From contig JADZCA010000052.1 of the NCBI GenBank assembly GCA_020851795.1, positions 1 through 64,000 on the forward strand: a stretch of DNA of 64,000 nucleotides, given 5' to 3'. Below the pieces are notes generated by a model. That model worked only from the letters and a program-made list of their open reading frames with translations. It had not been told where the DNA came from and searched no databases. Shown piece by piece: positions 17,622 to 26,248 of this stretch. A program made the translations under genes and the position numbers. Numbering within the stretch: the first letter of the stretch is position 1; the number at the start of each line of letters is the position of its first letter. The stretch is from Planctomycetota bacterium (GTDB lineage Bacteria > Planctomycetota > PLA2 > JAEUHO01).

Positions 17622-18454
17622 GCGGCCCCGCGCGCGTGCTGCGCCTGATCGGCGTCGAGACGCTCAAGGTGCTGGGCGGCAAGAGCCTGCGCACCGGGCT
17701 CGTCGCCGTCGTCGCGCTGACGGCGTTCGCCGCGTGGAACCACGAGACGGCCGCCGAGGAGACGGCGTGGACGGTCACCGCCACCGCGCTCTCGACCGGC
17801 CTGTGGGCGGCCGAGATCTTCCTGCTCGTCGCCGGCGCGACCGCCATCGCCGGCGAGACGGCGCAGGGCACGCTCAAGATGATCCTGCCGCACGCCTACC
17901 GGCGCGGCGACTGGATCGTCGCCAAGGCCACGGTGCTCGCCGCGCAGGCGCTGGTGCTGCTGCTGGCCGCGCTCGCCGTGGCGCTCGCGGCCGGGGCGCT
18001 CTCGGGCGGCCTCGGCGACGTGACGCGCGCGATCGACGCGTCGTTCGGCGGCGAGGGCAGCGTCGAGCGGCTCCACGCGGGCGGCGCGATGGCGGGCCAC
18101 CTCGCCTCGAGCGCCACCGTCGCGCTCGCGGCCCTCGTCGCGACGGCGTGGCTCGGGCTCGCGGTGTCGTGCGTCTTCGACGGGCTCGTGCCCGCGCTCT
18201 CGACGGCGTTCCTGCTCTTCCTCGGCCTCAAGTCCGCGGGCACGCTGTTCGGCGCGGGCCCCGACGTCCTCAGCAAGATCTACGCGTCCTACCCGGCCGA
18301 GATGCTCTCGCGGCTCGAGAAGCTCGGCCTCGCGCTCAACGAGCGCTGGAAGGACGAGCTGTTCGGCCGCGGCCTGCGCCTCGCCGCCTGGGTCGGCGCG
18401 GGCTCGATCGCCGTCTCGATGCTCGTCTTCACGCGCCGGGACCTGCAGGCGTAG
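17618..18454 (+). CDS. ABC-2 type transporter permease
   Basis: 278 aa. Six hydrophobic stretches can be placed (about 28-42, 60-78, 98-125, 155-178, 184-203, 255-272). The segment GETAQGTLKMILPHAYRRGDWIVAKATVLAA is the typical ABC-2 coupling region linking helices 2 and 3. Starts at the ATG that overlaps the ATPase stop (ATGA), so translation is coupled. It forms the membrane half of the exporter encoded with the upstream gene. Confidence 0.88.
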   Translation: MSGPARVLRLIGVETLKVLGGKSLRTGLVAVVALTAFAAWNHETAAEETAWTVTATALSTGLWAAEIFLLVAGATAIAGETAQGTLKMILPHAYRRGDWIVAKATVLAAQALVLLLAALAVALAAGALSGGLGDVTRAIDASFGGEGSVERLHAGGAMAGHLASSATVALAALVATAWLGLAVSCVFDGLVPALSTAFLLFLGLKSAGTLFGAGPDVLSKIYASYPAEMLSRLEKLGLALNERWKDELFGRGLRLAAWVGAGSIAVSMLVFTRRDLQA

Positions 18455-18492
18455 GAGCCCGCGCCGCCCCGCGGGCCCCGCTCGCGCGGCTA
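18452..18492. terminator. Short bidirectional hairpin between convergent genes
   Basis: The permease and selA genes converge and both end in TAG; the 35 bp between them and the two stops form an imperfect inverted repeat (TAGGAGCCCGCGC against GCGCGGCTA) with an inner CCGCGGG. Probably ends both transcripts. Confidence 0.4.
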
Positions 18493-19908
18493 CGACGCGG
18501 CCACCGCCTGCACGGCGCGGAGGAGGCGCTCGTCCTCGTCGGCGAGGACGGTGCGGACGTGGAGGTGGACCGCCCCGTCCTCGACCGTCGAGAACACCGG
18601 CGGGCTGGCGGCCCTCAGCTTGCGGGCGAGCAGGCCGCCCTCGACGCCGGGCGCCTCGACGCGCAGCGCGAAGCCGGCGAGCTCGACGGTGGGCAGCGAG
18701 CCCGCGCCCACCGCGTCGGCGCACGGCACCACCTCGACCCGCCAGCGCGGCGCGACGGCCCGGACCCGCGGCGCGAGCGCCTCGGCCCGGGCGCGCAGCG
18801 CCTCGGGCTTCGCGGTCAGCGCGGCGTAGGTCGGGTGCGTCTGCGCGAGCCGCTCGGGGTGGAGGAACAGGCGCAGCGTCGCTTCCATCGCGACAAGGGT
18901 GAGCTTGTCGCAGCGCACGGCGCGGTAGAGCGGGTGCGCGCGCACCCGTGCGACGGCGTCGGCGCGGCCGAGGACGAGCCCCATCTGGGGGCCGCCGATG
19001 AGCTTGTCGCCCGACGCGGTGACGAGGTCGGCGCCGGCCCCGAGGCTCGTGCGCACGAGCGGCTCGTCGAGCGGAAGCCCCTGCCCCGACAGCGAGACGA
19101 GCGCGCCGCTGCCGAGGTCGTCGGCGACGGCGACGCCGTGCGCGCGCCCGAGCGCGACGAGGTCCTCGAGCGGGACCTCGCCCTGGAAGCCGACGACGCG
19201 GTAGTTCGAGGTGTGGACGCGCAGCAGCAGCGCGGTCTCGGGGCCGATCGCCTTCTCGTAGTCGCGCAGGTGCGTACGGTTGGTGGTGCCCACCTCGCGC
19301 AGCCGCGCGCCCGACATCGCCATCACGTCGGGGATCCGGTACGCACCGCCGATCTCGACGAGCTGCCCGCGCGAGACGACGACCTCCTTGCCGGCCGCCA
19401 TCGCGGCCAGCACGATCATCGTGGCGGCGGCGTTGTTGTTGACGACGGTGACGGCCTCGGCGCCCGTGAGCCGCCGCAGCAGGGCCTCGAGGTGGCGCTC
19501 GCGCGGCGCCCGCTCGCCGGTCTCGCGGTCGGCCGCGAGGAGCTGGTAGCCGGCGCCGTGCTCGGCGAGCGCCTCGAGCGCCGCGGGCGGCATCGGCGCG
19601 CGGCCGAGGTTGGTGTGGAGGACCACCCCCGTCGCGTTGACGACGCGGACGAGCCCGGGGTCGCGCCGGCGCGCGATGCGCTTGCGCGCGGCGGCGAGCA
19701 CGCTCGCGGGCGCCACGGCGCGCTCGAAGCCGACGGGCCCGATCTCGCCCGACAGCACCTTCGCGCGCACCTCGGCGAGGGCGAGGCGGGTCTCCTCGAC
19801 CCACTCCTCGTGTGACGCGTAGGCCACCTCGGCCGGCGCCCGGGCCGCCAGCACGTCGTTCACCGGAGGCAGGCGGCGGAGCAGCTCGTGCGGGGACGGG
19901 AGCGCCAT
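18490..19908 (-). CDS. selA: L-seryl-tRNA(Sec) selenium transferase
   Basis: 472 aa, normal length. PLP enzyme that converts Ser-tRNA(Sec) to Sec-tRNA(Sec) with selenophosphate. N-terminal LLRRLPPVNDVL and VINATG-like VVNATGVVLHTNLGRAP are SelA hallmarks; the PLP Lys is K302 in TASGDKLIGGPQ. Its presence means the cell reads some UGA codons as selenocysteine; a gene that does so is at 33.8-34.4 kb. selB, selD and tRNA-Sec are not in the window. The start ATG follows a TAGCAT box at 9 nt with no ribosome site. Confidence 0.96.
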   Translation of the reverse strand: MALPSPHELLRRLPPVNDVLAARAPAEVAYASHEEWVEETRLALAEVRAKVLSGEIGPVGFERAVAPASVLAAARKRIARRRDPGLVRVVNATGVVLHTNLGRAPMPPAALEALAEHGAGYQLLAADRETGERAPRERHLEALLRRLTGAEAVTVVNNNAAATMIVLAAMAAGKEVVVSRGQLVEIGGAYRIPDVMAMSGARLREVGTTNRTHLRDYEKAIGPETALLLRVHTSNYRVVGFQGEVPLEDLVALGRAHGVAVADDLGSGALVSLSGQGLPLDEPLVRTSLGAGADLVTASGDKLIGGPQMGLVLGRADAVARVRAHPLYRAVRCDKLTLVAMEATLRLFLHPERLAQTHPTYAALTAKPEALRARAEALAPRVRAVAPRWRVEVVPCADAVGAGSLPTVELAGFALRVEAPGVEGGLLARKLRAASPPVFSTVEDGAVHLHVRTVLADEDERLLRAVQAVAAS

Positions 19909-19917
19909 GGCCCGGCG

Positions 19918-19923
19918 ATGCTA
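19918..19923 (-). promoter_or_regulatory. TAGCAT -10 box of selA
   Basis: Ends 9 nt before the selA ATG on the minus strand. Predicted near-leaderless transcript. Confidence 0.5.
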
Positions 19924-19990
19924 CCGGAGGCGTCGGGCGAGGGGCGACGGCCTTCGCCGAGCCCCGGGCCTGCGCGCGCCCGGGCGCCTA

Positions 19991-20133
19991 GCCCGCCGAA
20001 CTCACGAGCCGACGAGGTCGGGGCGGCGGCTTGCGCCCGGGCGTGGCGCAGGGCCCGTCGGCGATTCAATGGGTGTCGCCACGCGTCGTCCGCTCCTCGA
20101 CGTGGTGCCAGAACACGCCGTCGTCGCGGCCGA
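19991..20133 (+). repeat. Dispersed intergenic repeat, copy A (about 143 bp)
   Basis: About 85 percent identical to the minus strand of 38298-38439. Both begin GCCCGCCGA.CTCAC, continue with GAGCCGACGAGGTCGGGGC, then GGGCGTGGCGCAGGGCCCG and CCGTCCGCTCCTCG-like blocks, ending in GTCGTCGCGGCC. It lies between genes in both places, and encodes no conserved protein. Confidence 0.7.
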
Positions 20134-20250
20134 CGCGCGCCCGGGCGCAATCCGCGAGCCCCGACGGCGGCTTGACGTGCGATCGGCGCCCGACGGGCCC
20201 CGTCTTTCGTGAATTCGGCGGGCTCGACGGGATGCGTGGTCCGCGCGAGG

Positions 20251-21153
20251 CTACGGGGCGAGCAGGCGGCGGACGGTGGGGACGAGCACGAACCGGTCCT
20301 GGTCGGCGGCGTCGAGCGCCCGCAGCCGCGAACCGATCCGCAGCCGCCACTCCTTCCACCGACGGGGCGCGAGCACGGCCCCCACCGCCGCCGCACCGAT
20401 GGCGACGTCGGGCTCGGGGTGCGCGATCAGCGCCTCGGCGGCCGAGAGCCGCGCCGGCTCGTCGAGCAGCGCGTCGAGCGCCGCGGGCTCGGGACGCCAC
20501 CCCTCGCCGTGGACGTGGAACATCGTCTCGACCCACGCGCGGGCCGCGTTGTCGTCGGGCGCCGCCTCCCACATCAGGAAGCGCCGCTCGGCGGCGGCGG
20601 GGAAGCGCTGGAAGAGCACGAGCGCGGCGCGGGCGTAGACCGGCGCCTCGAGCGTGCGCGTCCAGTCCACCGCGACCCCCGTGCGCGCGCGGGGCCCCTC
20701 CGCATGACGGCGGGTCGCAGCGACCTCGAGCCGGCGGAGGGCGGGCTCGGAGAGCCAGAGGTCCACCGGGTCGTCGCCGCCGCGCAGCGGCCGGGCCGCG
20801 AGCCAGCGGACGAGGGTCTCCTCGATCTCGGGCCCCCACGGCGCGAGCGCGGGCTCGCCCCGGGCCACCAGCAGCCCCTGCAGCAGCCGCTCGCTCGCCC
20901 GACGGTCGCGCATCGGCGGCCGGCGGAGCAGGGCGGGCAGGAAGTACGCGAAGAGCGTCGGCGGGAGCCCGGCCACGTCGGTCAGCGCCAGCGCGCGGAC
21001 GGCGTCGTCGCCGGAGAGGTCCTCGTAGGGCCGCTCGAGCAGCGCGTCGAGGTGGCGCCCGGACACCGGGTCGAGCGCGTGCGCACGAAGGGCCGCGGGG
21101 TCGAAGAGCGCCTGGTGCGCGCGCAGGACGACGGGGTCGGCCAACCGGACCAT
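20251..21153 (-). CDS. Conserved-looking cytosolic protein of unknown function
   Basis: 300 aa, no signal peptide and no membrane segment. Helical throughout with several Trp/Arg-rich stretches (WGPEIEETLVRWLAARPL, MWEAAPDDNAARAWVETMF, RRWKEWRLRIGSRL). The pattern could be a HEAT-like or other alpha-solenoid scaffold but I recognise no family. The start ATG is the first in the frame after the region upstream of mutS; it is divergent from mutS. Coding is supported by third-position GC bias over its whole length. Confidence 0.55.
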   Translation of the reverse strand: MVRLADPVVLRAHQALFDPAALRAHALDPVSGRHLDALLERPYEDLSGDDAVRALALTDVAGLPPTLFAYFLPALLRRPPMRDRRASERLLQGLLVARGEPALAPWGPEIEETLVRWLAARPLRGGDDPVDLWLSEPALRRLEVAATRRHAEGPRARTGVAVDWTRTLEAPVYARAALVLFQRFPAAAERRFLMWEAAPDDNAARAWVETMFHVHGEGWRPEPAALDALLDEPARLSAAEALIAHPEPDVAIGAAAVGAVLAPRRWKEWRLRIGSRLRALDAADQDRFVLVPTVRRLLAP

Positions 21154-21374
21154 GTCCCCCGGACATCGGTCGAGCGGGCGCGCTTCCGTACCTCCGACGG
21201 GGCGACCGGGACCGGACCGCGCCGGTCCGAGCGACGCGCGCGCCCGCGCCGACGAAGGCCCCTCGACGGACCCGGCGTGGGCGCCGCGCCCGCGCGCCGA
21301 AGCCCCCGACGACGAGGCCGGTCGAGCGACGAACGCACGTCAGGCCCCGGCCGGGACCCGCGATCTCGGTGGGG

Positions 21375-21380
21375 TAGGAT
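21375..21380 (+). promoter_or_regulatory. TAGGAT -10 box of mutS
   Basis: GGGGTAGGATCCC matches the contexts at 13285 and 16691. Predicted leader about 43 nt. Confidence 0.5.
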
Positions 21381-21429
21381 CCCGGCCCCCGCGCCCGCCC
21401 CGCGCGCCCCCGGAGCCCCGCCGACCGTC

Positions 21430-24021
21430 GTGGACCTCGAGACGCCCGTCATGGCGCAGTACGCCGCGGCGAAGCGGCGGTTCCCCGACGCGCTCCTCTT
21501 CTTCCGGATGGGCGACTTCTTCGAGCTGTTCTACGAGGACGCCAAGGTCGCCAGCCAGGCGCTCGGCCTCACGCTGACGGCGCGCGACAAGGAGCGCAAG
21601 ATCCCGATGGCCGGGGTCCCCGCGCGCGCCGTGGACGGGTACCTGCGCCGGCTCGTCCGTCAGGGCCACAAGGTCGCCCTGTGCGACCAGACGGAGGACC
21701 CGGCGACCGCCAAGGGCCTCGTCGAGCGCGCCGTCGTCCGCCTCGTCACCGCCGGCACGCTCACCGAGGACGCCGCCCTCGACCCCGGCGCGGCGAACTA
21801 CCTGCTCGCCGTGCGCCCGGGCCGGCGCCGCGCCGGGCTCGCGTGGGTGGACCTCTCGACGGGCCGCTTCGTCGTCGCCGACGTGGACCCCACCGTGGTG
21901 CTCGACGAGGTCGCCCGCGTCGGCCCCGCCGAGGTGCTCGTCCCCGAGGGCGAGGAGGGCGACGCGCTCGCGACCCGGCTCGAGCGCGAGGCCGGCCGCG
22001 TGCCCACGCGGGTCCCGGCGTGGTCGTTCGCCGCCGAGGCCGCGGGCAAGACGCTCAAGGAGCACTTCCGCGTCGGCTCGCTGGCGGCGTACGGCCTCGA
22101 CCGCGACCCGCCGTCGCTCGGCGCCGCCGGGGCCGCGCTCGAGTACCTGCGCACGACGCAGATGACCGCGCTCGCCCACGTCGTGCGCATCGAGCGCCAC
22201 GACCCCGGCACCGTCGTGCTGCTCGACCGCACGAGCCGGCGCCGACTCGACCTCGTCGAGCGGGAGGGCGGCGAGCGCGACGGCACGCTGCTCGCCGTGC
22301 TGGACTCCACCAAGACCGCGATGGGCGGGCGCATGCTGCGCGAGTGGATCCTCTCGCCGCTGCGCGACGCCGCCGCGGTGCGGCGCCGCCACGACGGCGT
22401 CGAGGAGCTGGTCAAGGACGCGTTCCTGCGGCGCGACGTCGCCGGCGCGCTCGCGCAGGTCCGCGACGTCGAGCGCATCCTCGCGCGCGTCGCCACCAAC
22501 CGCGCCAACGCGCGCGACCTCCTCGCGCTCGGGCTGAGCCTCCAGCCGCTCCCGGCGCTGCGCCAGATGCTGTCGCTCGCCTACTCGGGCACGCTGGCGA
22601 CGCTGCGCGACGCGATCGCCCCCTTCGACGACCTGCGCGACCTCCTCGCGCGCGCCGTCGCCGACGACCCGCCGCCGGGCATCAAGGACGGCGGGCTGTT
22701 CCGCCCGGGCTTCCACGCCGAGCTCGACGAGCTGCGCGGGCTGTCGCGGTCGGGCAAGGACTGGATCGCGCAGTTCCAGGCGCGCGAGGCCGAGCGCACG
22801 GGGATCGCGTCCCTCAAGGTCGGCTTCAACCGCGTGTTCGGCTACTACCTCGAGGTGACCAAGCAGCACCTCGGCAAGGTGCCGCCGGAGTGGGTGCGGC
22901 GCCAGACCGTCGCCAACGCGGAGCGCTTCGTCACCGACGAGCTGCGCCACCACGAGGAGAAGGTGCTCGGCGCCGACGAGCGGTGCAAGGAGCTCGAGCA
23001 CCGGCTCTTCCAGGAGCTGCGCGCGGGCGTCGAGGCCCGCATCCCGGCGCTGCAGGCGCTCGCGTCGGCGCTCGCCGAGCTCGACGTGCTGCAGTCCCTC
23101 GCCGAGGTCGCGGCGTCGGGAGGGTGGGTGCGCCCCGAGCTCCTCGACGACCGCACGCTCGAGCTCGTCGAGGGCCGCCACCCCGTCGTCGAGCGGCACC
23201 TGCCGCCGGGCGAGCGCTTCGTGCCCAACGACGTGGTGCTCGACGCCGAGCGGCGCATCGCGCTCATCACCGGCCCGAACATGGCGGGCAAGAGCACCTA
23301 CATCCGCCAGGCGGCGGTGCTCGTGCTGCTCGCGCAGATGGGGTCCTTCGTGCCCGCGGCGCGGGCGCGCGTGGGGCTGTGCGACCGCATCTTCACGCGC
23401 GTCGGCGCCGAGGACGACCTCGCCCGCGGCCAGTCCACGTTCATGGTCGAGATGAGCGAGGCGGCGCACATCCTCCTGCACGCGTCCGACCGCAGCCTCG
23501 TCGTGCTCGACGAGATCGGCCGCGGGACCAGCACCTTCGACGGCATCGCGCTGGCGTGGGCGATCACCGAATACCTCTCCGAGGTCGTCGGCGCGCGCAC
23601 GCTGTTCGCGACGCACTACCACGAGCTGACCGAGATCTCGACGCGGCTGACGTCGGTGCGCAACCTCAACGTCGCCGTGCGCGAGTGGGGCGACGAGATC
23701 GTCTTCGTGCGGCGCATCCAGGAGGGCGCGACCGACCGCTCGTACGGCATCCACGTCGCCAAGCTCGCCGGCGTGCCCGACGCGGTCGTCGAGCGGGCCA
23801 AGGCCGTGCTCGCGGGCATGGAGGCCAAGCACCGCGACCTCGGCCGCGACGTGAGCTTCGGCGGCGGCAAGGGCGAGCCCGTCCCGCGGCCGGTGCAGAT
23901 CCCCCTCTTCTCCGTCGAGCCCGACCCCGTCGTCGCGGCGCTGCGCCGCGTGGACCCCGACCAGCTGACGCCGATCGAGGCCCTCAACGAGCTGGCCCGC
24001 CTGCGCCGCATGCTCGACTAG
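21430..24021 (+). CDS. mutS: DNA mismatch repair protein MutS
   Basis: 863 aa with the full MutS layout: mismatch-binding domain with the F-x-E motif (F30, E32 in MGDFFELFYED), connector, lever/clamp (FNRVFGYYLEVTKQHL), ATPase with Walker A GPNMAGKSTYIRQ from residue 615, Walker B VVLDEIGRGTSTFDG, and ATHYHELTE. It recognises base mismatches and recruits MutL. Start chosen at GTG giving MDLETPVMAQYAAAK, which matches the family N-terminus; an ATG 7 codons later is the alternative. The frame remains open far upstream but that sequence is antisense to the neighbouring gene. Its TAG stop is part of the 55-nt hairpin repeat. Confidence 0.97.
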   Translation: MDLETPVMAQYAAAKRRFPDALLFFRMGDFFELFYEDAKVASQALGLTLTARDKERKIPMAGVPARAVDGYLRRLVRQGHKVALCDQTEDPATAKGLVERAVVRLVTAGTLTEDAALDPGAANYLLAVRPGRRRAGLAWVDLSTGRFVVADVDPTVVLDEVARVGPAEVLVPEGEEGDALATRLEREAGRVPTRVPAWSFAAEAAGKTLKEHFRVGSLAAYGLDRDPPSLGAAGAALEYLRTTQMTALAHVVRIERHDPGTVVLLDRTSRRRLDLVEREGGERDGTLLAVLDSTKTAMGGRMLREWILSPLRDAAAVRRRHDGVEELVKDAFLRRDVAGALAQVRDVERILARVATNRANARDLLALGLSLQPLPALRQMLSLAYSGTLATLRDAIAPFDDLRDLLARAVADDPPPGIKDGGLFRPGFHAELDELRGLSRSGKDWIAQFQAREAERTGIASLKVGFNRVFGYYLEVTKQHLGKVPPEWVRRQTVANAERFVTDELRHHEEKVLGADERCKELEHRLFQELRAGVEARIPALQALASALAELDVLQSLAEVAASGGWVRPELLDDRTLELVEGRHPVVERHLPPGERFVPNDVVLDAERRIALITGPNMAGKSTYIRQAAVLVLLAQMGSFVPAARARVGLCDRIFTRVGAEDDLARGQSTFMVEMSEAAHILLHASDRSLVVLDEIGRGTSTFDGIALAWAITEYLSEVVGARTLFATHYHELTEISTRLTSVRNLNVAVREWGDEIVFVRRIQEGATDRSYGIHVAKLAGVPDAVVERAKAVLAGMEAKHRDLGRDVSFGGGKGEPVPRPVQIPLFSVEPDPVVAALRRVDPDQLTPIEALNELARLRRMLD

Positions 24022-24074
24022 GAGCCTGTCCCGGTAGCGCGTTGCCGGGAGGTTCGCTCCTGGGACAGGCTCCT
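24020..24074 (+). repeat. 55-nt stop-codon-associated hairpin repeat, copy 2
   Basis: AGGAGCCTGTCCC pairs perfectly with GGGACAGGCTCCT (13-bp stem) around GGTAGCGCG... The AG of the mutS TAG stop forms the first two bases. Same length and position as the element at 8492-8546, with a compensatory T-A for C-G at the eighth stem position. Confidence 0.7.
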
Positions 24075-24078
24075 AAGT

Positions 24079-24153
24079 CCGGATTTCCCACGAGCCGACG
24101 AGGTCGGGGCTCGATCGGGCCACGAAGCCCCTCGTCGGTCGTGGGAGATCCGG
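24079..24153. repeat. 75-bp inverted repeat sharing the dispersed-repeat motif
   Basis: Arms of about 25 bp: CCGGATTTCCCACGA..CCGACGAGG and its complement with one mismatch and one bulge. The left arm contains GAGCCGACGAGGTCGGGGC, identical to the motif inside the dispersed repeat at 20.0 and 38.4 kb. Confidence 0.6.
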
Positions 24154-24369
24154 GCCAAGCGACGGAGGCGGAGGGGGTCGCGGGCGCGGTCCGCGAGCCG
24201 CCGCCACCGCGCGCGCCGACGCGAGCCGCGCGAGCACGGGATGCGCTGGCACGGACCGGCACCGAGCGCCTCGCGCGCTTGCGAGCGCCGACCGCGCGTC
24301 GGGCCCCGGTCGGGGCGCGCGAGGACGGTCCGGGCGCGTCCGCGACGAGGGCACGGGCGGCTCGTCCCG

Positions 24370-24375
24370 TACACT
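24370..24375 (+). promoter_or_regulatory. TACACT -10 box, leaderless start
   Basis: Ends 6 nt before the GTG of the glycosyltransferase gene at 24382; no ribosome site. Confidence 0.45.
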
Positions 24376-24381
24376 CCCGCC

Positions 24382-25170
24382 GTGCCCCGCCGAGCCCGCG
24401 TCATCGTCACGACCTACGAGCGGCTCCACCTCCTGCGGCTCGCGCTGCGGGGGTGGGCGCGCCAGACGGTCTCCGACTTCGCGCTCACCGTGGCCGACGA
24501 CGGGTCCGGGCCCGACACCACCGCGTTCGTCGCGGCCTTCGCGCGCACGGCGCCGTTCCCGGTGGACCACGTCTGGTGGGAAAATCGCGGCTTCCGCCGC
24601 GCGGGCATCCTCAACGAGTCCGTCCGCCGCTCGCAGGGCGAGCCGCTGCTCGTGTTCACCGACGGCGACTGCGTGCCGCCGGCGCGCTTCCTCGAGCGGC
24701 ACCTCGCCGCGCACGCGCCGCGCAGCTTCGCGGTCGGCGGCGCGGTCAAGCTCGACCGGGCCACCAGCGAGGGCCTGCGCGAGGCCGACGTGGACGCGGG
24801 ACGGGTCGAGGCGATCCGGCCGCTGGGCGAGCGCTTCGACCTGTGGCGCAAGGGCTGGAAGAGCCGCGTGGGCGTGGCGCTCCACCTCCCGCGGCGGCCC
24901 AAGGTGGTCGGGTTGAACATCGGCGTGGACCGGCGCCTCTTCGAGGAGGTCAACGGCTACGACGAGGCGTTCGTCGGGTACGGCCTCGAGGACTCCGACC
25001 TGCGCGACCGCGTCATGGCGACCCGCCCGCGGCCGACCGTCCGCGTCCTCTACGGGCGCAACGACACCGTGCACCTCTGGCACCCCCCCGCCGCGACGGC
25101 GGGCCAGAAGGTGAACCTCTCATACTACCAGAGCGCCCGTCCCGTCCGCTGCGCACGCGGCCTCGCGTAG
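24382..25170 (+). CDS. Glycosyltransferase family 2
   Basis: 262 aa, GT-A fold. RARVIVTTYERLHLLRLAL opens the nucleotide-binding fold, VADDGSGPDT supplies the first Asp pair, VFTDGDCVPPARFLERH contains the DxD-type metal motif, and GYDEAFVGYGLEDSDLRDRV gives the catalytic ED motif of chondroitin-polymerase or galactosyl-transferase-like members. No membrane segment. GTG start directly behind a -10 box. It stands alone, so the acceptor (polysaccharide, lipid or protein) cannot be inferred. Confidence 0.85.
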   Translation: MPRRARVIVTTYERLHLLRLALRGWARQTVSDFALTVADDGSGPDTTAFVAAFARTAPFPVDHVWWENRGFRRAGILNESVRRSQGEPLLVFTDGDCVPPARFLERHLAAHAPRSFAVGGAVKLDRATSEGLREADVDAGRVEAIRPLGERFDLWRKGWKSRVGVALHLPRRPKVVGLNIGVDRRLFEEVNGYDEAFVGYGLEDSDLRDRVMATRPRPTVRVLYGRNDTVHLWHPPAATAGQKVNLSYYQSARPVRCARGLA

Positions 25171-25251
25171 CGGACGGCGAAGCGCCCGCGGCCGGGCGAA
25201 GGGACGCGGGACGAGCCGGGGAAGGGCCCCGCGAGCGCGCGGGGCCCGTGC

Positions 25252-26160
25252 TCACTTCGTGGGCGCGGGCTCGGTCGGCTTGACCGGCTCGGCGGGCTTC
25301 GCAGGCTCGGTCGGCGTCGAGGGGGCCGCCGGCTTCGGCGCGTTCTGCTTCATGAGCTCGCCGAGCGACGGCGAGTACTTGAAGGGCTTGAGCATCAGCC
25401 CCTCGCCCTTGAAGGTGGCCGTCATGCGGCCCGGCGCCTTCGTGGGGTCGCTGCTCGCCTTCTTGAGGTCCTCGACCGAGAACGACCACGTGACGGACTT
25501 GCCGTCCTCGCCCTTCGTGCCGTTGGTCTCGGTGACGGTGCCGGGGAAGGTGAACGTCGCCTTCGAGCCGAAGTCGCCGAGGAGGTCGGCCATCATCCCC
25601 ATCATCGCGCCGGCGTCGAAGCCGCCGAACCCGCCCTGCGCGCCGTTGGCGCCGCCGCCGAGCATCCCGCGCATGGGGCCCATGGCGTCCATGTCGAGCG
25701 TCCACGAGCCGTCGTCGTTCTTGCGCAGCTCGGCGGTCATCGTGCGGAACGCGGCGCGGCCCAACGCGTCGAAGCCCGAGAAGGCGAACTCGCGCTTGGC
25801 GACCCGCTTGCCGTTCTTCACCTCGCTCGACACCGACTTCACCGAGACGCCGGGCGTCGCGGCGAGCTCGGCCTTGAGCGTCGCCTCGCCGAAGCTGCCC
25901 TCGAGCATCTTCTCGACGTCCAGGTCGTCGGGGAGCTGCGGAGCGCCGGGGCCGCCGGGCCCGCCCGGGCCGCCGACGCCGAACATCTTGGCGGTCTCGA
26001 GGAGCTGACGCGTCTTCTCGATGTCGATCGTGATCGTGTCGGTGCACGTGCCCGACCCGTCGGCGAGGATCGTGGTCTTCGTCTCGTTCTGCATGCACGC
26101 CGTGCCGAGCACGGCGAGGGCGACGGCGACGAGGGCGCGAGCGGCGCGGGACGCGGTCAT
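25252..26160 (-). CDS. Lipoprotein, LppM-like
   Basis: 302 aa. Signal peptide with lipobox LGTACM (Cys about 22). The N-terminal mature part (KTTILADGSGTCTDTITIDIEKT) and the closing segment (GKSVTWSFSVEDLKKA) fit LppM-like lipoproteins whose domain ends in a conserved TW.F strand. The middle is a Gly/Met-rich insert (GGPGGPGGPGAPQ, MRGMLGGGANGAQGGFGG) and the C-terminus a Pro/Lys/Glu-rich tail of EPAKPAEP repeats, likely a cell-envelope linker. Start chosen at the ATG before TASRAARAL, with GGAG upstream and a TATCAT box at 26206. Function unknown. Confidence 0.7.
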   Translation of the reverse strand: MTASRAARALVAVALAVLGTACMQNETKTTILADGSGTCTDTITIDIEKTRQLLETAKMFGVGGPGGPGGPGAPQLPDDLDVEKMLEGSFGEATLKAELAATPGVSVKSVSSEVKNGKRVAKREFAFSGFDALGRAAFRTMTAELRKNDDGSWTLDMDAMGPMRGMLGGGANGAQGGFGGFDAGAMMGMMADLLGDFGSKATFTFPGTVTETNGTKGEDGKSVTWSFSVEDLKKASSDPTKAPGRMTATFKGEGLMLKPFKYSPSLGELMKQNAPKPAAPSTPTEPAKPAEPVKPTEPAPTK

Positions 26161-26205
26161 CGAGGGGGAGCTCCCGGGGGAAGGCGGCGGGGCCGCGAGC
26201 GGCGG

Positions 26206-26211
26206 ATGATA
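26206..26211 (-). promoter_or_regulatory. TATCAT -10 box of the LppM-like gene
   Basis: Best -10 match in its surroundings, about 45 nt upstream of the start, leaving a leader with a GGGAG ribosome site. Confidence 0.4.
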
Positions 26212-26248
26212 GCGCAACCCGTGCGGCGCAGGCCGGCGGGCCGCGGGG

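Larger units (their letters stand above)
19909..20250. other. 342-bp intergenic region upstream of selA
   Basis: Contains the selA -10 box and a copy of the dispersed repeat (19991-20133). The remainder (20134-20250) includes CGACGGGCCCCGTC and GAATTCGGCGGGCTCG, fragments resembling the borders of the other repeats. No ORF is convincing. Confidence 0.4.
24022..24381. other. 360-bp intergenic region downstream of mutS
   Basis: Holds the 55-nt hairpin, then a 75-bp inverted repeat (24079-24153), a variant of the CGTCGGGCCCCGGTCGGG motif near 24296-24316, and the -10 box of the glycosyltransferase gene. No ORF is supported. Confidence 0.5.

Noticed and set aside
20209..21429. N-terminal extension of MutS
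   Set aside because: This stretch is the complement of the 20251-21153 gene and contains the mutS -10 box.
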